This document shows positions 1 through 11,612 of a DNA stretch of 64,000 nt, in pieces. The notes under the pieces were generated by a model that made no database searches, was not told the DNA's origin, and was given only the letters and a program-made list of their open reading frames with translations. Source of the stretch: Coriolopsis trogii (taxonomy: Eukaryota; Basidiomycota; Agaricomycetes; Polyporales; Polyporaceae); assembly GCA_020543525.1 (NCBI GenBank), contig JAHYIO010000023.1, positions 1,798,001 through 1,862,000 of the forward strand, written 5' to 3'. Positions within the stretch are counted from its first letter, which is position 1, and each line of letters opens with the position of its first letter. The translations under genes and the position numbers were made by a program.

Positions 1-1455
1 CGGTGCTGTGCGGGGTGGCACGAAGGTTTGGGACGGTACGCGCTCTCTCTTGGGGTGTTTGTGAATACGGGGCTGATCGACTTGGTTCAGGTACATTCAA
101 CAACTTCGCCACTGTTGCCGACTTTGATAAATGTAAGTTATTGGAGCGAGTCCCTTAGGTGGGAGTCTAGTAGCTCATGCATTTTGCAAGGGTCATGGGC
201 CAACCAGGTCGGACCCTACCAGTGGGTATGTGAAAGAGTGATCCATGTGTGCAATGACGAGAGATGACCTTCGTTTCCAGTACATCCATGGCAGTGAGCC
301 CACGTCGCACTACCTCGCGCTCGACCCTGCCTTCAAAAACCCGGCGGATACCGCGGAGACGCACGGTCTGAAGATGACCATTGACTCAACTGCGACCTGG
401 AACTCGAACATGGAACGGTAGGTTCTCAGTGCCATACATGCGATATTGATCATATTGACAATGTGTCATAGGGCTGAGCTCATCCCGCAGACGACTGCGA
501 ACCTGGGGCAGGGTAACTTGTTCTACCACTTCTCCTTGATGCACAAGGACACGAACCCGCCAGACGTGAGTATACATGACATCGAATCGACCCAATACGG
601 TATGACTGACAGTGTCCCAGTCTACTCTCGAGCACCAGATCTTCTTCTTCGAGTCGCACTTCACCGAGGTTAGTCAAAATGTGTCTCTGTAGCATGTCAC
701 AGTCGCTCACACATCGGCTTTAGCTCAAGTACGGTGTCAGTCCCAACCCGACTGACCTTGAATGGCATGTTGGTGGCCAGCCGCAATGGAGCACGCCCTT
801 CGTTGCGGGGCAGTGGTACAACTTTGCATATGACATCGATGTAAGCTCCCATCTCCTGTTGAGCCGTTTTACGATAGCTGATTATCAACCGTGATGTGCA
901 GTTCTCGGCAGGCACTGTCGGCCTCTGGGCATCGACTGGCTCTTCCCCGCTCACGAAGGTCGCGAACAACGTCGCGGCCTCGACGTCGACCAACTCCGCC
1001 GACTTCCACGTCGGCGTGCTCCGCATCGTCAACACTCCCACGCCCGAGGACTGGTATGTCTCTGGGGTCTTCATCGAGAGTGGTCCCATTACGACGGCTA
1101 TTGGCAACGGCTCGTCCTCGCCTGCTCCGCCAGAGTCCACGTCTGTTGGCACGACTGTTGCCCCGACGACCTCGGTCCCTCCAGCGACGTCGGTGCCACC
1201 AGCTAGCTCGACTACGGCGCCAGCTGGTCCTCTGCAGAGCCAGTGGGGACAGTGCGGAGGTGCGTAACGTCGACGTAGTCTGCGTCGATTGGTATTGACT
1301 CCTTTCCATCAGGAACTGGATACACTGGTCCCACGGCCTGCGCAAGCCCTGCCACCTGCAAGGCTGTCTCTCCTCCTTACTACTACCAGGTAAATCTCTT
1401 TACCCTTGGCCATAAGACTGTATGCTGAGTGGTTCCTCCCTCTCAGTGCCAGTGA
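1..1455 (+). CDS. GH131 beta-glucanase with C-terminal CBM1 (5' end outside window)
   Basis: Secreted plant-cell-wall enzyme. GH131 proteins cleave beta-1,3/1,6- and beta-1,4-glucans, and the CBM1 anchors them to cellulose. Exons read 1-35, 91-132, 191-225, 281-417, 472-565, 621-668, 724-840, 902-1259, 1313-1389 and 1447-1455, all with GT-AG introns. The spliced protein runs from KVWDGTFNNF through HGSEPTSHYLALDP, ERAELIPQT and FFESHFTELKYG (family core; the Glu/His of these blocks are likely active-site residues) to a Ser/Thr/Pro linker and a complete CBM1 (QWGQCGG...YYYQCQ-stop). The first codons and signal peptide lie upstream of base 1. I am confident of the CBM1; the GH131 assignment is from remembered family motifs. 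AA9 was considered, but the conserved blocks do not fit it. Confidence 0.8.
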
Positions 1456-2450
1456 TTTTGTCTGGCTACCATTGGAGCCATCTGGGTCCATAGCACTATC
1501 TCCCGTTACAGTGTGAAGTTGAAATTGAGCGATTTACCCCTCTTGCGACGAGTCTGATGGCAGTATATAAAATGGCATTGAGCCACAATTGCGGTTAACA
1601 TGGTTCAGAAGAGTTTAGTGAAGTCTGCGGATATAACTTGAACTAGGTATCATGGCTTTAGGCAACGGTGCGCCGTGCACCCGTTTGGACTTTCACACTA
1701 TTGCCAAACGCCCAGTTTGGGTTAGCGTCGTCAGCTCATCAAAAAACGAATTGATCTGGACACTGTGCTGTCCAGGTGAGAGCCTTGAGTCTTGGGTACA
1801 TATTTGAGAGGTTAAGTGGTGAGGCGCCTGAAGGCCGCGCCAGCGTTTAAGGTCACGGGTTTTTCCACGGGAGCAATACGGACGACGGTCCCGGAAGGTC
1901 TGCCGCAACGATGTCGACGCTACTCAGTGTGTACTTGAAACCCTTCCTTCTCCTAGGCCCGGGGGTGCATACATCCCTCCAGCTTCTTGAAAGCGTGTAT
2001 CCTGGGGCACGTGTGTCACAGATCCAAGGGTGAGTCATCTAGTTGTTTAACAACTTGCAAGTCGCCTTCCAATCTGGCACTCACATGACGTGGACTAGTA
2101 GTCCTACGGCCGAGTGCAACATCAGAAGTCCCAAGACATGGGCCTCGGTGCAGTCTAAGAAGCGAGTCACGTCGTACATCTGCATGAACGCTCGACGTCT
2201 CGCAACATCTTCAAGCAGGCCTCAAAGTTGTACTACCGGGCATCTAGGAGACGATACAGGCTGACAATACCGACTACCTAACCCCGTACGTAAGAGCACT
2301 GAGATACATTTGAGACTCCATACAGCAGGACAATACCGGCTCCATGCCGTGTGGCCGGAGATCAGCGCTCGACCTGAGAAGGACTTGTTTAAACGCGACT
2401 GCCGCATATATAGCCTGGGGAGCGAGCTGACCAGGTTGTACCTGACCGCG
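1456..2450. other. Intergenic, no supported gene
   Basis: About 1 kb between the GH131 gene and the hydrolase. The only coding-like stretch is an open run from the ATG at 1911 (MSTLLSVYLKPF...) to a possible donor near 2030. I could not extend it into a second exon, so it is left uncalled. A CACGTG palindrome lies near 2011. Confidence 0.5.
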
Positions 2451-3747
2451 ATGCCTTCTGCTCCTGTTGACGATCACGGTACTGTCCTTTACTTTGACGA
2501 TAGCGGACCTCCTTCAGGCTCGACCGATTATGTAACTCTTGTTCTTGTACATGGAACATGCTTCCATGGAGGTTCGTATGATATTGCACCTCAGCCTTGC
2601 AATGGACTAACTACCATCATTACAGCTGTCTACAAACCCATGATTCAGTTCGCAGCGGAGCATAACCTCCGCCTTGTCCTACTCAATATGCGTGGTTATC
2701 CAGGATCGACACCATACTCCGCTGAGGAACTTATCAGTAGTCTGGAGGGGAACAACCCCAGTGCACAAGAGGTCGCTTTGCAGAATCGCGGTCTGGAAAT
2801 AGCTGCGTTCTTAAAATGGTTCATCGACACAGAGGAGATACCTCCCATCCGGGAGGCCCCAGGGAGCGACAAGCTAATCGGTGGCCTGTCAATCTTGTCC
2901 TGGTCAGGAGGTAACGGGCCGACTCTTGCCATGTTCGCGCACTTGGACAAGCTCTCTGAGAAGACGAAGGAGCTCGGTAACACTCACCTGCGTAGCTTCG
3001 TTCTGTACGGTGAGTCACACCATTCTTTTATGAAAAGCTCCGCTTTCTAACTCTGGCGCATAGATCCGAGTAGCACCGCAGTGGGCAACGCGCCCCCTCC
3101 AGGGCTTAAGAATGTCAACGTCGACCAGTCAGTATCGATCGAAGACCAAGCACGAATCTTTGGCATACAAGTCGGTTCATTCTATCCACCATTCGCGATC
3201 CCAGATAGCCTTGCCTCTGCTCTCTCCCATCCACTTCGTCTCGCTCTTCATGACGGCAGCGGCCCCGTGGAGCCGAGGTATATCCCTACCGTCTGCGAGC
3301 CGAAGATGACAGACGAGCAGTTTCGGTCGATGACCCATCCTCCCATTTTGGATCGTACCCAACACGCGATTTGGTCGCCCATCATGCGCCCCGCGTTCGT
3401 GGCGAACGTCACGCGCGCGTTGTACGACTGCGGGTTTGACGACGGAAACGGCGCGAAGAAGAAGATCTGGCCTGCCGTCCGGGTGCACGTCGTCTGGTGC
3501 GATATGACCCTCGGCGAGGCTGCGTGGGGTGCCGCTGTGCTGAAGTGGGGGTACGAGGAAGCAAAGCCGGAGTCCCGCCGGCCCATTGAGTTCCACGTGT
3601 TGGAGAAAGCGAACCACTTCGTAAGTGCTTCCTGTACGCTATCTCGGAGACGTTACCGAAAGTCGTGGGATCGAACGCTAACCTTGTTGTCAGGTGCATT
3701 GGGAAGAACCTGAGAGATTCGTGAAGTTCTTGACTGGGATCATCTGA
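2451..3747 (+). CDS. Alpha/beta-fold hydrolase
   Basis: Exons 2451-2571, 2626-3009, 3064-3620 and 3694-3747 give a 371-residue protein. An oxyanion-type VLVHGTCFHG strand-turn lies at about residues 32-40. The nucleophile elbow is S-W-S-G-G with Ser134 (ILSWSGGNGP), and a C-terminal NHFVHWEEPERF block holds the likely catalytic His (His353 or His356). The fold fits soluble esterases, lipases or epoxide-hydrolase-like enzymes; the substrate cannot be told. There is no signal peptide or membrane segment, so it is probably cytosolic. The ATG at 2451 was chosen because the family begins shortly before the first beta strand; upstream in-frame codons are open but lack family features. It lies head-to-tail after the GH131 gene. 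Confidence 0.85.
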
Positions 3748-4216
3748 GGAGCTTCCCTCGCTCTATGCCGCAATGTGACGTAGGTAGTTAGAGAATGCTG
3801 ACCAGCATATTAGGCAGTTGCATGCGGTGTTGTCTCCGTGACGACGTGCACCTCCTGGACTGTGCACTGTGCACAACGTATGCGGTGTTAAGGTCAGGAT
3901 TTGACTTATAGTACCCAGAGAAATGGTTGTTCCTGCGTTCCTTGCACATGCCGCTTAGCCCCGGATAGACAAGAAGGAACATAGAGGGTGCGGGCCTATG
4001 AACCATGCGCTCTGTGGTGAGCTCTGCTGTACTCTACATCTTTTTCGGCACAAACTGAATATCCAACCTTGTGCACAGAAGCGGGCCTTCTTTGACTGGA
4101 GGCTCGGCCCCCACAGGGCTATCAGCTATGAAGACCACGAAGGGGCCTTCCATGTCGCCGAGTGACCTTGCTGGTGCCTTCTAACCTTTGGATATAGCCT
4201 ATCATCCCCCCTTCAC
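3748..4216. other. Intergenic, nothing recognised
   Basis: 470 bp between the hydrolase stop and the next candidate gene. No open frame with splice signals, no repeat and no RNA gene could be supported. Confidence 0.5.
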
Positions 4217-4830
4217 ATGTCCGGTGATTATCAACCCGGCTCCTCACTGCAACTCGTCGGAAATCGATCCAACTTCACTCTCCACGACCAATCGGAGGAA
4301 TCGCCGCTCGTTGTCGATCCGGACGGTCCAGAGACTGTTCGCTCTACAACTGACAGTTCGCTGTGCATATTCGAAACATAGCCGAGCCCATGTCACCTGG
4401 GTTGAGTTTCGCGTGAGAGGCTACTTCCGACTCCCCCCTTCCGAGCGGCGCAGAGGGACGAGGTCGACGGAAGCATATGCATCAGCTCGAGAGCATGAAA
4501 TACATGGTATGTGCAGCGGCGCTGGATTGTGTCATGATGTCACTGACAGTCTCAGGTGCTCCGGCCACATCGTGAGAAGCTTGTGAACGTGCAAGCGGGG
4601 TCGAACATTGCATGCCGATATGTCGATCGTCCATCGCGAATTCCGAGACCACCCCGCAATTGGCTGGATGGTGACAGGTAGGCCACAAGTCTAGAGAGCA
4701 TGACTGCATCATCACCCTTTGCCACCAACCGTCGGAACGGAGACTCTGTGACTTCTACTCAGCCTTATCGGACCTCGCGTCTCCCGGACTGCACCCATCC
4801 ACCAAGTGGGCGTCTGACCGGGGGCCCTAA
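4217..4830 (+). CDS. Small intron-rich hypothetical protein
   Basis: No family recognised. Three to four exons read coherently. The ATG at 4217 opens MSGDYQPGSSLQLVGN. A donor near 4343 joins an exon starting EATSDSPLPSG, a clean 49-nt intron with a CTGAC branch site follows (about 4505-4555), then VLRPHREKLVNVQAGSN. A last exon, LSDLASPGLHPSTKWA, ends at TAA 4828-4830. The product is about 136 residues, hydrophilic and without a signal peptide. The first and last junctions are my choices among alternatives; the 49-nt intron is the strongest evidence that this is a gene. The stop overlaps a telomere-like CCCTAACCCTA. Confidence 0.45.
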
Positions 4831-5330
4831 CCCTAGAGGGTTCGAGATTGGTATGTCTCGTCCAGACGATGGCGGAGAAGCGAGACATACTAAGGAAGGG
4901 CGGCCCATGGCGGGTGCATCGGATGCATCGATGAGCGCACTTCGAGAAACCAGCGCTGTGTCGGGGCTCGGGGGAGAGGTCTGAGAGCAGGTGAGCAGAG
5001 GAGCACGTTTCCGGCATTCTTCGCAATCGTTGTGCGTTCCCACTGACGCGCTTCTCCATTCTACGGTTCCTGTGCCGGTCACTTGTCTCGTCTCTCGCCC
5101 CCTCCTCCTTTGTCTCCGGCGGGAACAGCCCTACAATAAGCCCGATCCTTTTTCTCCATTCCCGCACAACTCGCCGGACCTTCCCAGCCACTTCATAGTC
5201 ACACAGCCTCCCGTCTTGGTATGCCTGTCTCCGTCTCCCGCCAGCCCCTCGCGCGCGCACATAAATACATTATGTCGCTTCCCGCCTCCGCGCGGCGCGT
5301 TCTCTTCCCTTGACCACTCCGTCGAGGAGT
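4831..5330. promoter_or_regulatory. Upstream region of the F-box gene
   Basis: 500 bp of pyrimidine-rich DNA leading to the F-box start. It is CT-rich from about 5050 to 5330, as is usual for basidiomycete core promoters. Overlapping open frames on both strands (for example 4712-5260 on the minus strand) have no splice logic or family features and are not called. Confidence 0.4.
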
Positions 5331-7020
5331 ATGCCCTTTCCCTTCAAGCGCGCTCGCCAGCAGGAGCCCGCGGCATTCCCTCGATCGATCCTTGATGTTG
5401 TCAAGGCATTCTATGCAGTAGAGTGAGTCCACACGCTCCTCTCACGGCTACGAGATCATGAATGAACCTCGACATTCCGTTATCCTCCGATTGCAGAAGA
5501 AGAGAACCGCAGTTCAGTGAGTGCGACTCAACATGTGCGGATTGCTTACCTCCTCACCTTCGTGTCCTGCAGAGCCGCCAAAACATGAGCGTAGGACGGC
5601 CGCACAAACCCACGCTCCTCATGTGCCCCCTCCCGTGGCTCGTCAACCGATACGCCGCCCGCATCGAATCACTCAACTGCCCAATGAGGTCCTCGCGCAC
5701 ATATTCGTCCTCGGTGCAGAAGACGATGTCATGTTCCCCGTTACCGTCTCGCACGTCTGCAGCGCTTGGCGATACATCGCGCTGCACACCCCGACGCTGT
5801 GGCGACGCATTACACTCGGCGGAAACCTGAAGATGTGGCAGCATCGCATCCGTCGCGCAAAGGCATGCAGTCTCGATGTCCAGCTCTGTCCGCGAAGCGG
5901 AGTGTCCCACCTGTCCTATTACAACCACGTCCAGCTCTCCATGCACGTTGTCACCCCTCACATACACCGCTGGCGCTCGCTAGAGATCCGGTTTGGGGGA
6001 TATGCTCCCTTCTTGTGGAACGCCGCACTATCAGCGTGTTGTGGACACTCTTCTTCAATTGAAGCCCCTGCCTTACGGGAGCTTACCCTTGTGTATCCCG
6101 AGAACGATGATACGAAGGAGTTCGCGCTCTTCAACGGCTTCGCCCCTCGCCTCCGAAGGGTTACTCTGCAGGGAATCCGTCTCGCGTGGACACCGCCCCT
6201 CTTCGAGAACCTCACTTATCTGGACTACACGCACCACGGGTTCACGCGCGGTGCGCATGCGGCATCTGAAGTGCTCTACATGCTTCAGGTGTCTGCAGGG
6301 CTGGAAGAGCTCCGTTTGGCATTTCCGTGGAAGGGTGACGCCGCGTCGCGCTACGCGCTATCTGCTTCATTCTCGCGCGCGGTGCCCCTACCGCGCCTAC
6401 GCAAACTGGCGCTCGTCATCGACGGACCAGACATCCCGCCCGCGCTCACGTACACTCTCCCCCACTTGTCCCTCCCGGTCCTGCGCTCGCTCTACCTGAT
6501 GGCCCCAGAACGCTCGAGGTGGATGCTTCGGACGGACACGTTTCCACAGCTCCGCAACCTCATCAAGGCCTTCCCGCGTCTGCCTGCCATTAGCCATCTC
6601 CACGTCGCCCATGCGTGGCTAGACGAGAGATTCGTCGCTGCGCTCATAGCCTGGCTCCCGAACCCGGGTGTGCCTCACCTGACGCTTACGCTCGAAGGAT
6701 CGCAGGTTTCGCATGCGTTCCTATGCAGTGCACTGCGCCACATTGGGCGAAGACTCCGGGCCCTGGCCCTTGTCCGATGCGAGAAGCTCACGGCGGAAGT
6801 CCTCCTCGACGTGCTCAACCGGCTGAGCGGCGTGTACCTGCAGAGCGTCCCGAACGTCGTACCTGCTGTCTCCGCGCTGTACATCCGCGACTGTAAAGAC
6901 CTCGACTGGCATTCGCTCCAATGGCTCTCAACGGTAGGGATCATGCTCAAGGTGTGGGAGGGCGGGAGAGAAGTGGATATGAGGTACGCCCGGGCGACGA
7001 AGAGGGCGCGTTTCCGCTGA
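5331..7020 (+). CDS. F-box protein with leucine-rich C-terminal region
   Basis: Exons 5331-5422, 5497-5516 (a 20-nt microexon) and 5573-7020 give 519 residues. After a basic N-terminus (MPFPFKRARQQEP) an F-box is clear: ITQLPNEVLAHIFVLG...VSHVCSAWRYIALHTPTLW. The long C-terminal part is leucine-rich with irregular LRR-like strands. F-box proteins of this type bind Skp1 in SCF ubiquitin ligases, with the C-terminal part choosing the target; Agaricomycetes have large, fast-evolving sets. The start was chosen because the 20-nt exon restores frame exactly between 5422 and 5573. The target is unknown. Confidence 0.85.
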
Positions 7021-7444
7021 CCTGCCGAGCTCGCGATTCCGTTTCGGTCGTGAATGTTCTTTCTGAGCTGACGTTCTCTGCTTCTGTTCTCGGTTTTCCC
7101 GTTTGGGCACGACAGGTCTGCGCTTCGCTTTAGCGTGCACCATGACACTCTCATGACTATCGACACGACTTGACACGACACCGGACAACGCATCCACATA
7201 CCTCTCACACCCTATCCTAATGATTATTTGTCGCTGCTGTGGCATGACCGATTCTGCGTTGTACAAGAACTCGTACACTGTACCATTGCACTCTACATAC
7301 TCTCCGATCTAACAGTGCTCACTCCCGTTCGTACAGCTAGCGTAATTCGCCATATGCCTACCTATCTTACTTATACAGCCTGTGGTGAATCAGCCGGGCG
7401 ATCTCTGTATATATAGTCTGTGTAGCACCTACGGTTTCCCTTAT
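7021..7444. other. Convergent 3' intergenic region
   Basis: About 420 bp between the F-box gene (+) and the short-chain dehydrogenase (-), which converge. AT-richer than the flanking coding DNA; presumably both 3' UTRs. Nothing else seen. Confidence 0.5.
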
Positions 7445-9001
7445 CTACACCCTAGACGGATTGACCATGAGGTAGCCGCCGTCGACCGCGAGCTCCTGTC
7501 CGTTCGTGTAGCACCCGGCGGGTGAAGCGAGGTAAATGACCGTCCCAGCTATCTCTCCCGCGCTGCGCATATGGCGTCGGAGTTAGCACGTCATAGGCCC
7601 AAAGGCTCATGCAGGACATGAAAGCGAAGATACTCACGTCCCGGGCCTCTTAGCGGGCACAGGCTGCAGGCCCTTTCCCACCTTGTCAACAAGGTCGGGC
7701 GTGATCTTGTCGAAGGTCATCTCGGACTCCCAGACGCCCGGGGCAATGGAGCAGACCCGCACAGGAACACCCTTGAGAGCGAGCTCGGTTGCGAGCATCT
7801 TCGTCAGGTGGGTCGCGGCGGCCTTTGCGCTGTTGTAGGCAAACTGGTTGGGGGAATGAATAGGTCAGCCGAGTGTGTGGAAGCTCAGTCACGACGGAGA
7901 TGAACGCGAGAGCGAGCCAAGGGACATGAATGGGCACGGGCAAGCCAGATCACGTCTACCCGCCAAGATGCAGCTCGGACCCTTTCCACACGCGCTCTGT
8001 TGTGCAGGACTACGAAGGGTGATGATGATGATGAGGAACATCAAATCACCGCGTTCAAACCCTGCAAGCCTGTACACGGTGAGAGTAGCGCCTGCTGGGC
8101 GGATCTTGGGAACGGAGTACGCTCCTCGTCCATGGCGGCTCAAATACGCGCTATTTGCGAGTGCGGGTCAGCATCATAGTATCCGTGCTCGGCCCGTGCT
8201 GTGCCCTCATGTGAATATGGAACGGGTCTTCGTGCCGTATACTGGAGCCGACCCAGGATCCCATCTTCGAGAATCTGGACTGTAAGGGGTATGCGCATTT
8301 GACGTACATGGTTCTGAGAGAGCTTGGTCGAGCCGCTCACGCTCGTGATGTTGATGACGGACGAGGTGTAGCCGGGGACGTCTTCGCTGCCCTTGGCGAG
8401 CAAGCCGAGGAAGGCGGTGGTTGCGAAGAAGATCGAGAACGTGTTCACGCTGTAGAGGCTGGACCAAGCTTCGAAAGACTCTCCTTCGAAGAGCCCACGG
8501 CCAATGGTGTCCGCGGACTGGCGCTGCGGAGAGCTGGGGTCTTCGAGCCACTTGGAGACAGGACCTGTTTGCCCAGCGCTGTGGTAATCGAGCGTAAGTG
8601 GTAGGTCGGAAATATCTGGGTGCCACACTCACTTATTCACGAGAATATGAAGCTTGCCTTCTTTCCTTTGGAGTTCGTCCCGCGCGGCGGCGATACTGGG
8701 ACGATCAGTGACGTCCATAGTCAATCTGTAGACCGGCGGATCAGTGCTTCCGAGGTCATTGTGCGGCTCACAACGCTGTATGAACTCACGGGATGATAGC
8801 ACCGTTGCCCGTGTGCTGCTCTGCGAATGCCTTCGCGGACTTCTGTAGGGTCTCGAGCCTCCTCCCGGTGATGTAGACCTTGGCTCCATTCTCCGCTAAA
8901 CCCTGAGCGATGGCCCAGCCGATACCAGTACCGCCGCCCGTGACCAGAGCGATGCGACCTTGAACGTCGAATATTTTGTCGGCTGTGAGATGCGTCGTCA
9001 T
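7445..9001 (-). CDS. Short-chain dehydrogenase/reductase (SDR), classical type
   Basis: NAD(P)(H)-dependent oxidoreductase; substrate unknown. Exons on the minus strand are 9001-8790, 8725-8633, 8578-8308, 7843-7638 and 7562-7445, giving 299 residues. Motifs: cofactor-binding TGGGTGIG at residues 21-28, NAG at 102-104, ITSVSGS before the active site (Ser181 or Ser183), and YNSAK with Tyr195 and Lys199, then IAPGVWESEM and a C-terminal GQELAVDGGYLM. All classical-SDR elements are present. Intron 3 is 464 nt (7844-8307), against 55-75 nt for the others. It is divergent from the FAD oxidoreductase at 9666, with 664 bp between the starts, so co-regulation is plausible. Confidence 0.92.
7844..8307 (-). 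other. Unusually long SDR intron (464 nt)
   Basis: The donor (exon end SQNH) and acceptor (exon start FAYNSAK) join two conserved SDR blocks without missing residues, so the whole stretch behaves as one intron. Most introns in this window are 49-65 nt. It contains a short (TGA)n-like run near 8020 on the + strand. No inverted repeats or coding segment could be made out. Confidence 0.6.
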
Positions 9002-9665
9002 TGTCGAGTACTGAGTGCTAGCTTCGAGGCAGGATACGAGTAAGGGACGTCGGGTTGAAGTGAGAACTATCTGGTGCAAGGGAGAACTATGTATCGACAC
9101 GAGGTGTCGTCGACTCCGGCTCCGGACCGTTCGACATAGGGACGGGAAAGTAGACAGCATGAGCCTCCCTGAGCATCGGCGGCGTATTGAGATCTCTAAG
9201 CGAATGACACCGAGATGATGAGCGTAGGAGAAACGGACAGTCAGTTTGGGATCAAGTTTGTTTTGCGGCTCCGCTCGTGCTCGCGTGCGGATGCGGTTGG
9301 CGCTTCTACTTCTGTCTTCTACCGCGATGAGTCCGCGACCTGAGACCTCCACTCTGTCCGTGAACAACACCTCCAACGCCCGATGGTCTCAGTTCAAGAG
9401 AGCTGCATTGTTTCTACCCGGTTATCACAGAGGCGAGTCTTGATGCTGTCGATGGTTCACGAGACCTTCCTGCCGTGATTTCAGAAAGATCGATATTGTA
9501 CCAGAGGATCAGATCGCGCATATCGACCGTTCTCTCACCTGCAAGGCGTGCTTAATTTAGCGGAAGGTCTCATGACTACGCTGCAATCTAAGCCCTGGAA
9601 CTCGATGAGACACATATGTCCATGACCGTGCGGGACCAAAACCTTGAATCTTGCTTCCCACCTCC
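9002..9665. promoter_or_regulatory. Shared divergent promoter, SDR / FAD oxidoreductase
   Basis: 664 bp between two divergent ATGs. No operator could be identified by eye. The arrangement itself is the evidence for possible joint control. Confidence 0.45.
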
Positions 9666-11541
9666 ATGTCGGCCGACAATCCCGCACACACGAACAACAC
9701 GTACGACTGCATCGTCGTCGGCTCAGGCCACGCGGGCAGTTGCGCCGCACTCGCAGCTCACGACGCAGGCTGCAGCCGTGTCCTCATCGTTGAGAAATCA
9801 CCACCAGAATGGGTCGGGGGAAACGGTTACTTCACCGCGGGCGCTCACCGCACGACCCATGGGGGTCTGCACGACCTCCTTCCCATCGTGACGAACGTGT
9901 CGCCCGAGGCCGCCGCCAACATTGACTTGGCCCCGTACACGGCTGACGACTTCACGCGCGACATCATGCGCCTAGGCCATGGCCGTTCTCATCCTGATGT
10001 CGTCAACGCGCTTGTGTACGGTTCACGCGACGCGGTGCAGTGGCTCGCGGAGCGTGTTCGTGTCCCCTTTATCTTCTCATTCCACAGGCAGGCGTACCTT
10101 GTCAACGGCAGACAGGTCTTCTGGGGCGGCCTAGCTTTGTCGGTGGAAGACGGTGGGAAGGGACTTATCGCCGCAGACCGCGCTGCCCTTGAGGCTGCGG
10201 GGATAGAGACATGGTTCGACACGGCAGCTGTCGAATTGCTCGTCGACGGAGGCTCTATCGCAGGAATTAAGGTCGCGAAGGGGGCGGACACGATAGAGCT
10301 ACGCACGCGGGCGGTCGTTCTCGCGTGCGGAGGCTTTGAAGCAAACAAGGCACTTCGGTCGCAATATTTGGGGTCCAACTGGGAACGTGCAAAGGTATGT
10401 TGACACGCTAGAAATCATTTGATATTTGGTAAGAGGACCATTGATTCAACATGTCCGCTTGCATGTGACGGTGGAAGCGTGGCAGCGGACTATGAATGCC
10501 GAGCTTTGCAGGAACGGCAAGATCACAGAGCTCTACCAGATTTCTACCGTCTGCTATGTCTCGAGCCCATGGATAGTGTTGGACCAGTAGTACGCACCAT
10601 CCGTTGCATGCCGATCCGTACCGTGTGTGTTACAGTCTATCTCCCGTGGCCGGACCCATTCAATTACAGACTTCTCTGACATCTCGATGACGACACAGGT
10701 TCGCGGAACGCCGTACAACACCGGAGACGGTCTTGCTCTCGCACGCTGCGTAGGGGCGCGACTCACGGGAGACTTCGCGGGATGCCACTCAACCTGCTGG
10801 GACGCGAACGCCCCGGACGACCGCGGGGATCGCGTACTGAGCAACCAGTTCACCAAGTCTGGGTACCCGCTCGGGCTGATGCTCAACGCGCGCGGGGTGC
10901 GGTTCGTCGACGAGGGCGAGGACTTCCGCAACTACACGTACGCGAAGTTCGGGCGCGAGATCATGGCCCAGCCGGGCGGGTACGCGTTCCAGCTGTGGGA
11001 CAGCACGATGGTGCCGTGGCTGCGCAAGGAGGAGTATGCGGACGACGTGGTGGAGCGGATCTGGGGAGACACCCTCGAGGAGCTGGCGACGAAGCTACTC
11101 GGGAAGGGGCTCGAAGACAAGGACACATTCGTGCAGACGGTGGGGAGGTACAACGACGCAGCGCGCGCCTTCAAGGCGGAGCATCCGGATGCGCGCTGGG
11201 ACCCGGCTGTCAAGGATGGTATGTCGACGCAGTCGCAGAGCCTCAAGCTGGACCTGCCAAAATCGAACTGGGCCCTGCCGCTCGAGAAGGGGCCGTTCCT
11301 TGCGGTCAAGGTCACTTGCGGCATCACGTTCACTTTTGGAGGGCTCGCGATCGATCCCGACACTGCTGGAGTCATCTCGGATGATACGGGGAGGCCTATC
11401 CCAGGGCTGTTCTGCGCAGGGGAGCTGGTCGGCGGACTGTTCTACAATAACTATCCGGGCGGGAGCGGGTTGACCGGAGGCACCGTTTTCGGCAAGAAGG
11501 CAGGGAGAGAAGCGGGTAAGCTGTCGGCAACGAGTGGTTAA
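9666..11541 (+). CDS. FAD-dependent oxidoreductase, fumarate-reductase / tricarballylate-dehydrogenase type
   Basis: Exons 9666-10394 and 10699-11541 give 523 residues. An N-terminal dinucleotide fold (CIVVGSGHAGS, Gly19/21/24) is followed by VEKSPPEWVGGNG, typical of the FAD_binding_2 family. RAVVLACGGFEAN closes the first FAD segment, and the C-terminal block ITFTFGGLAIDPDTAGV...IPGLFCAGELVGGLFYNNYPGGSGLTGGTVFG is characteristic of fumarate reductase flavoproteins and TcuA-like enzymes. Family members reduce or oxidise a C=C bond next to carboxylates or ring ketones; the substrate is unknown. There is no signal peptide. The 304-nt intron is exceptionally long for this locus but joins ERAK to VRGTPYNTGDG without a gap. 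Its SDR neighbour suggests a two-enzyme oxidative unit (inference). Confidence 0.88.
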
Positions 11542-11612
11542 GCCAGCTACGCCTATATATACAGACTTGGGTTTGTGGACGCTTTGAGTGCTCTGCAACG
11601 TAAAGTACTACG

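Noticed and set aside
4712..5260. 182-codon minus-strand frame
   Set aside because: Overlaps the end of the better supported + gene and the F-box promoter; basic low-information sequence.
1..11541. A secondary-metabolite gene cluster
   Set aside because: No polyketide, peptide or terpene synthase backbone gene is present; the enzymes are mixed with an F-box gene.
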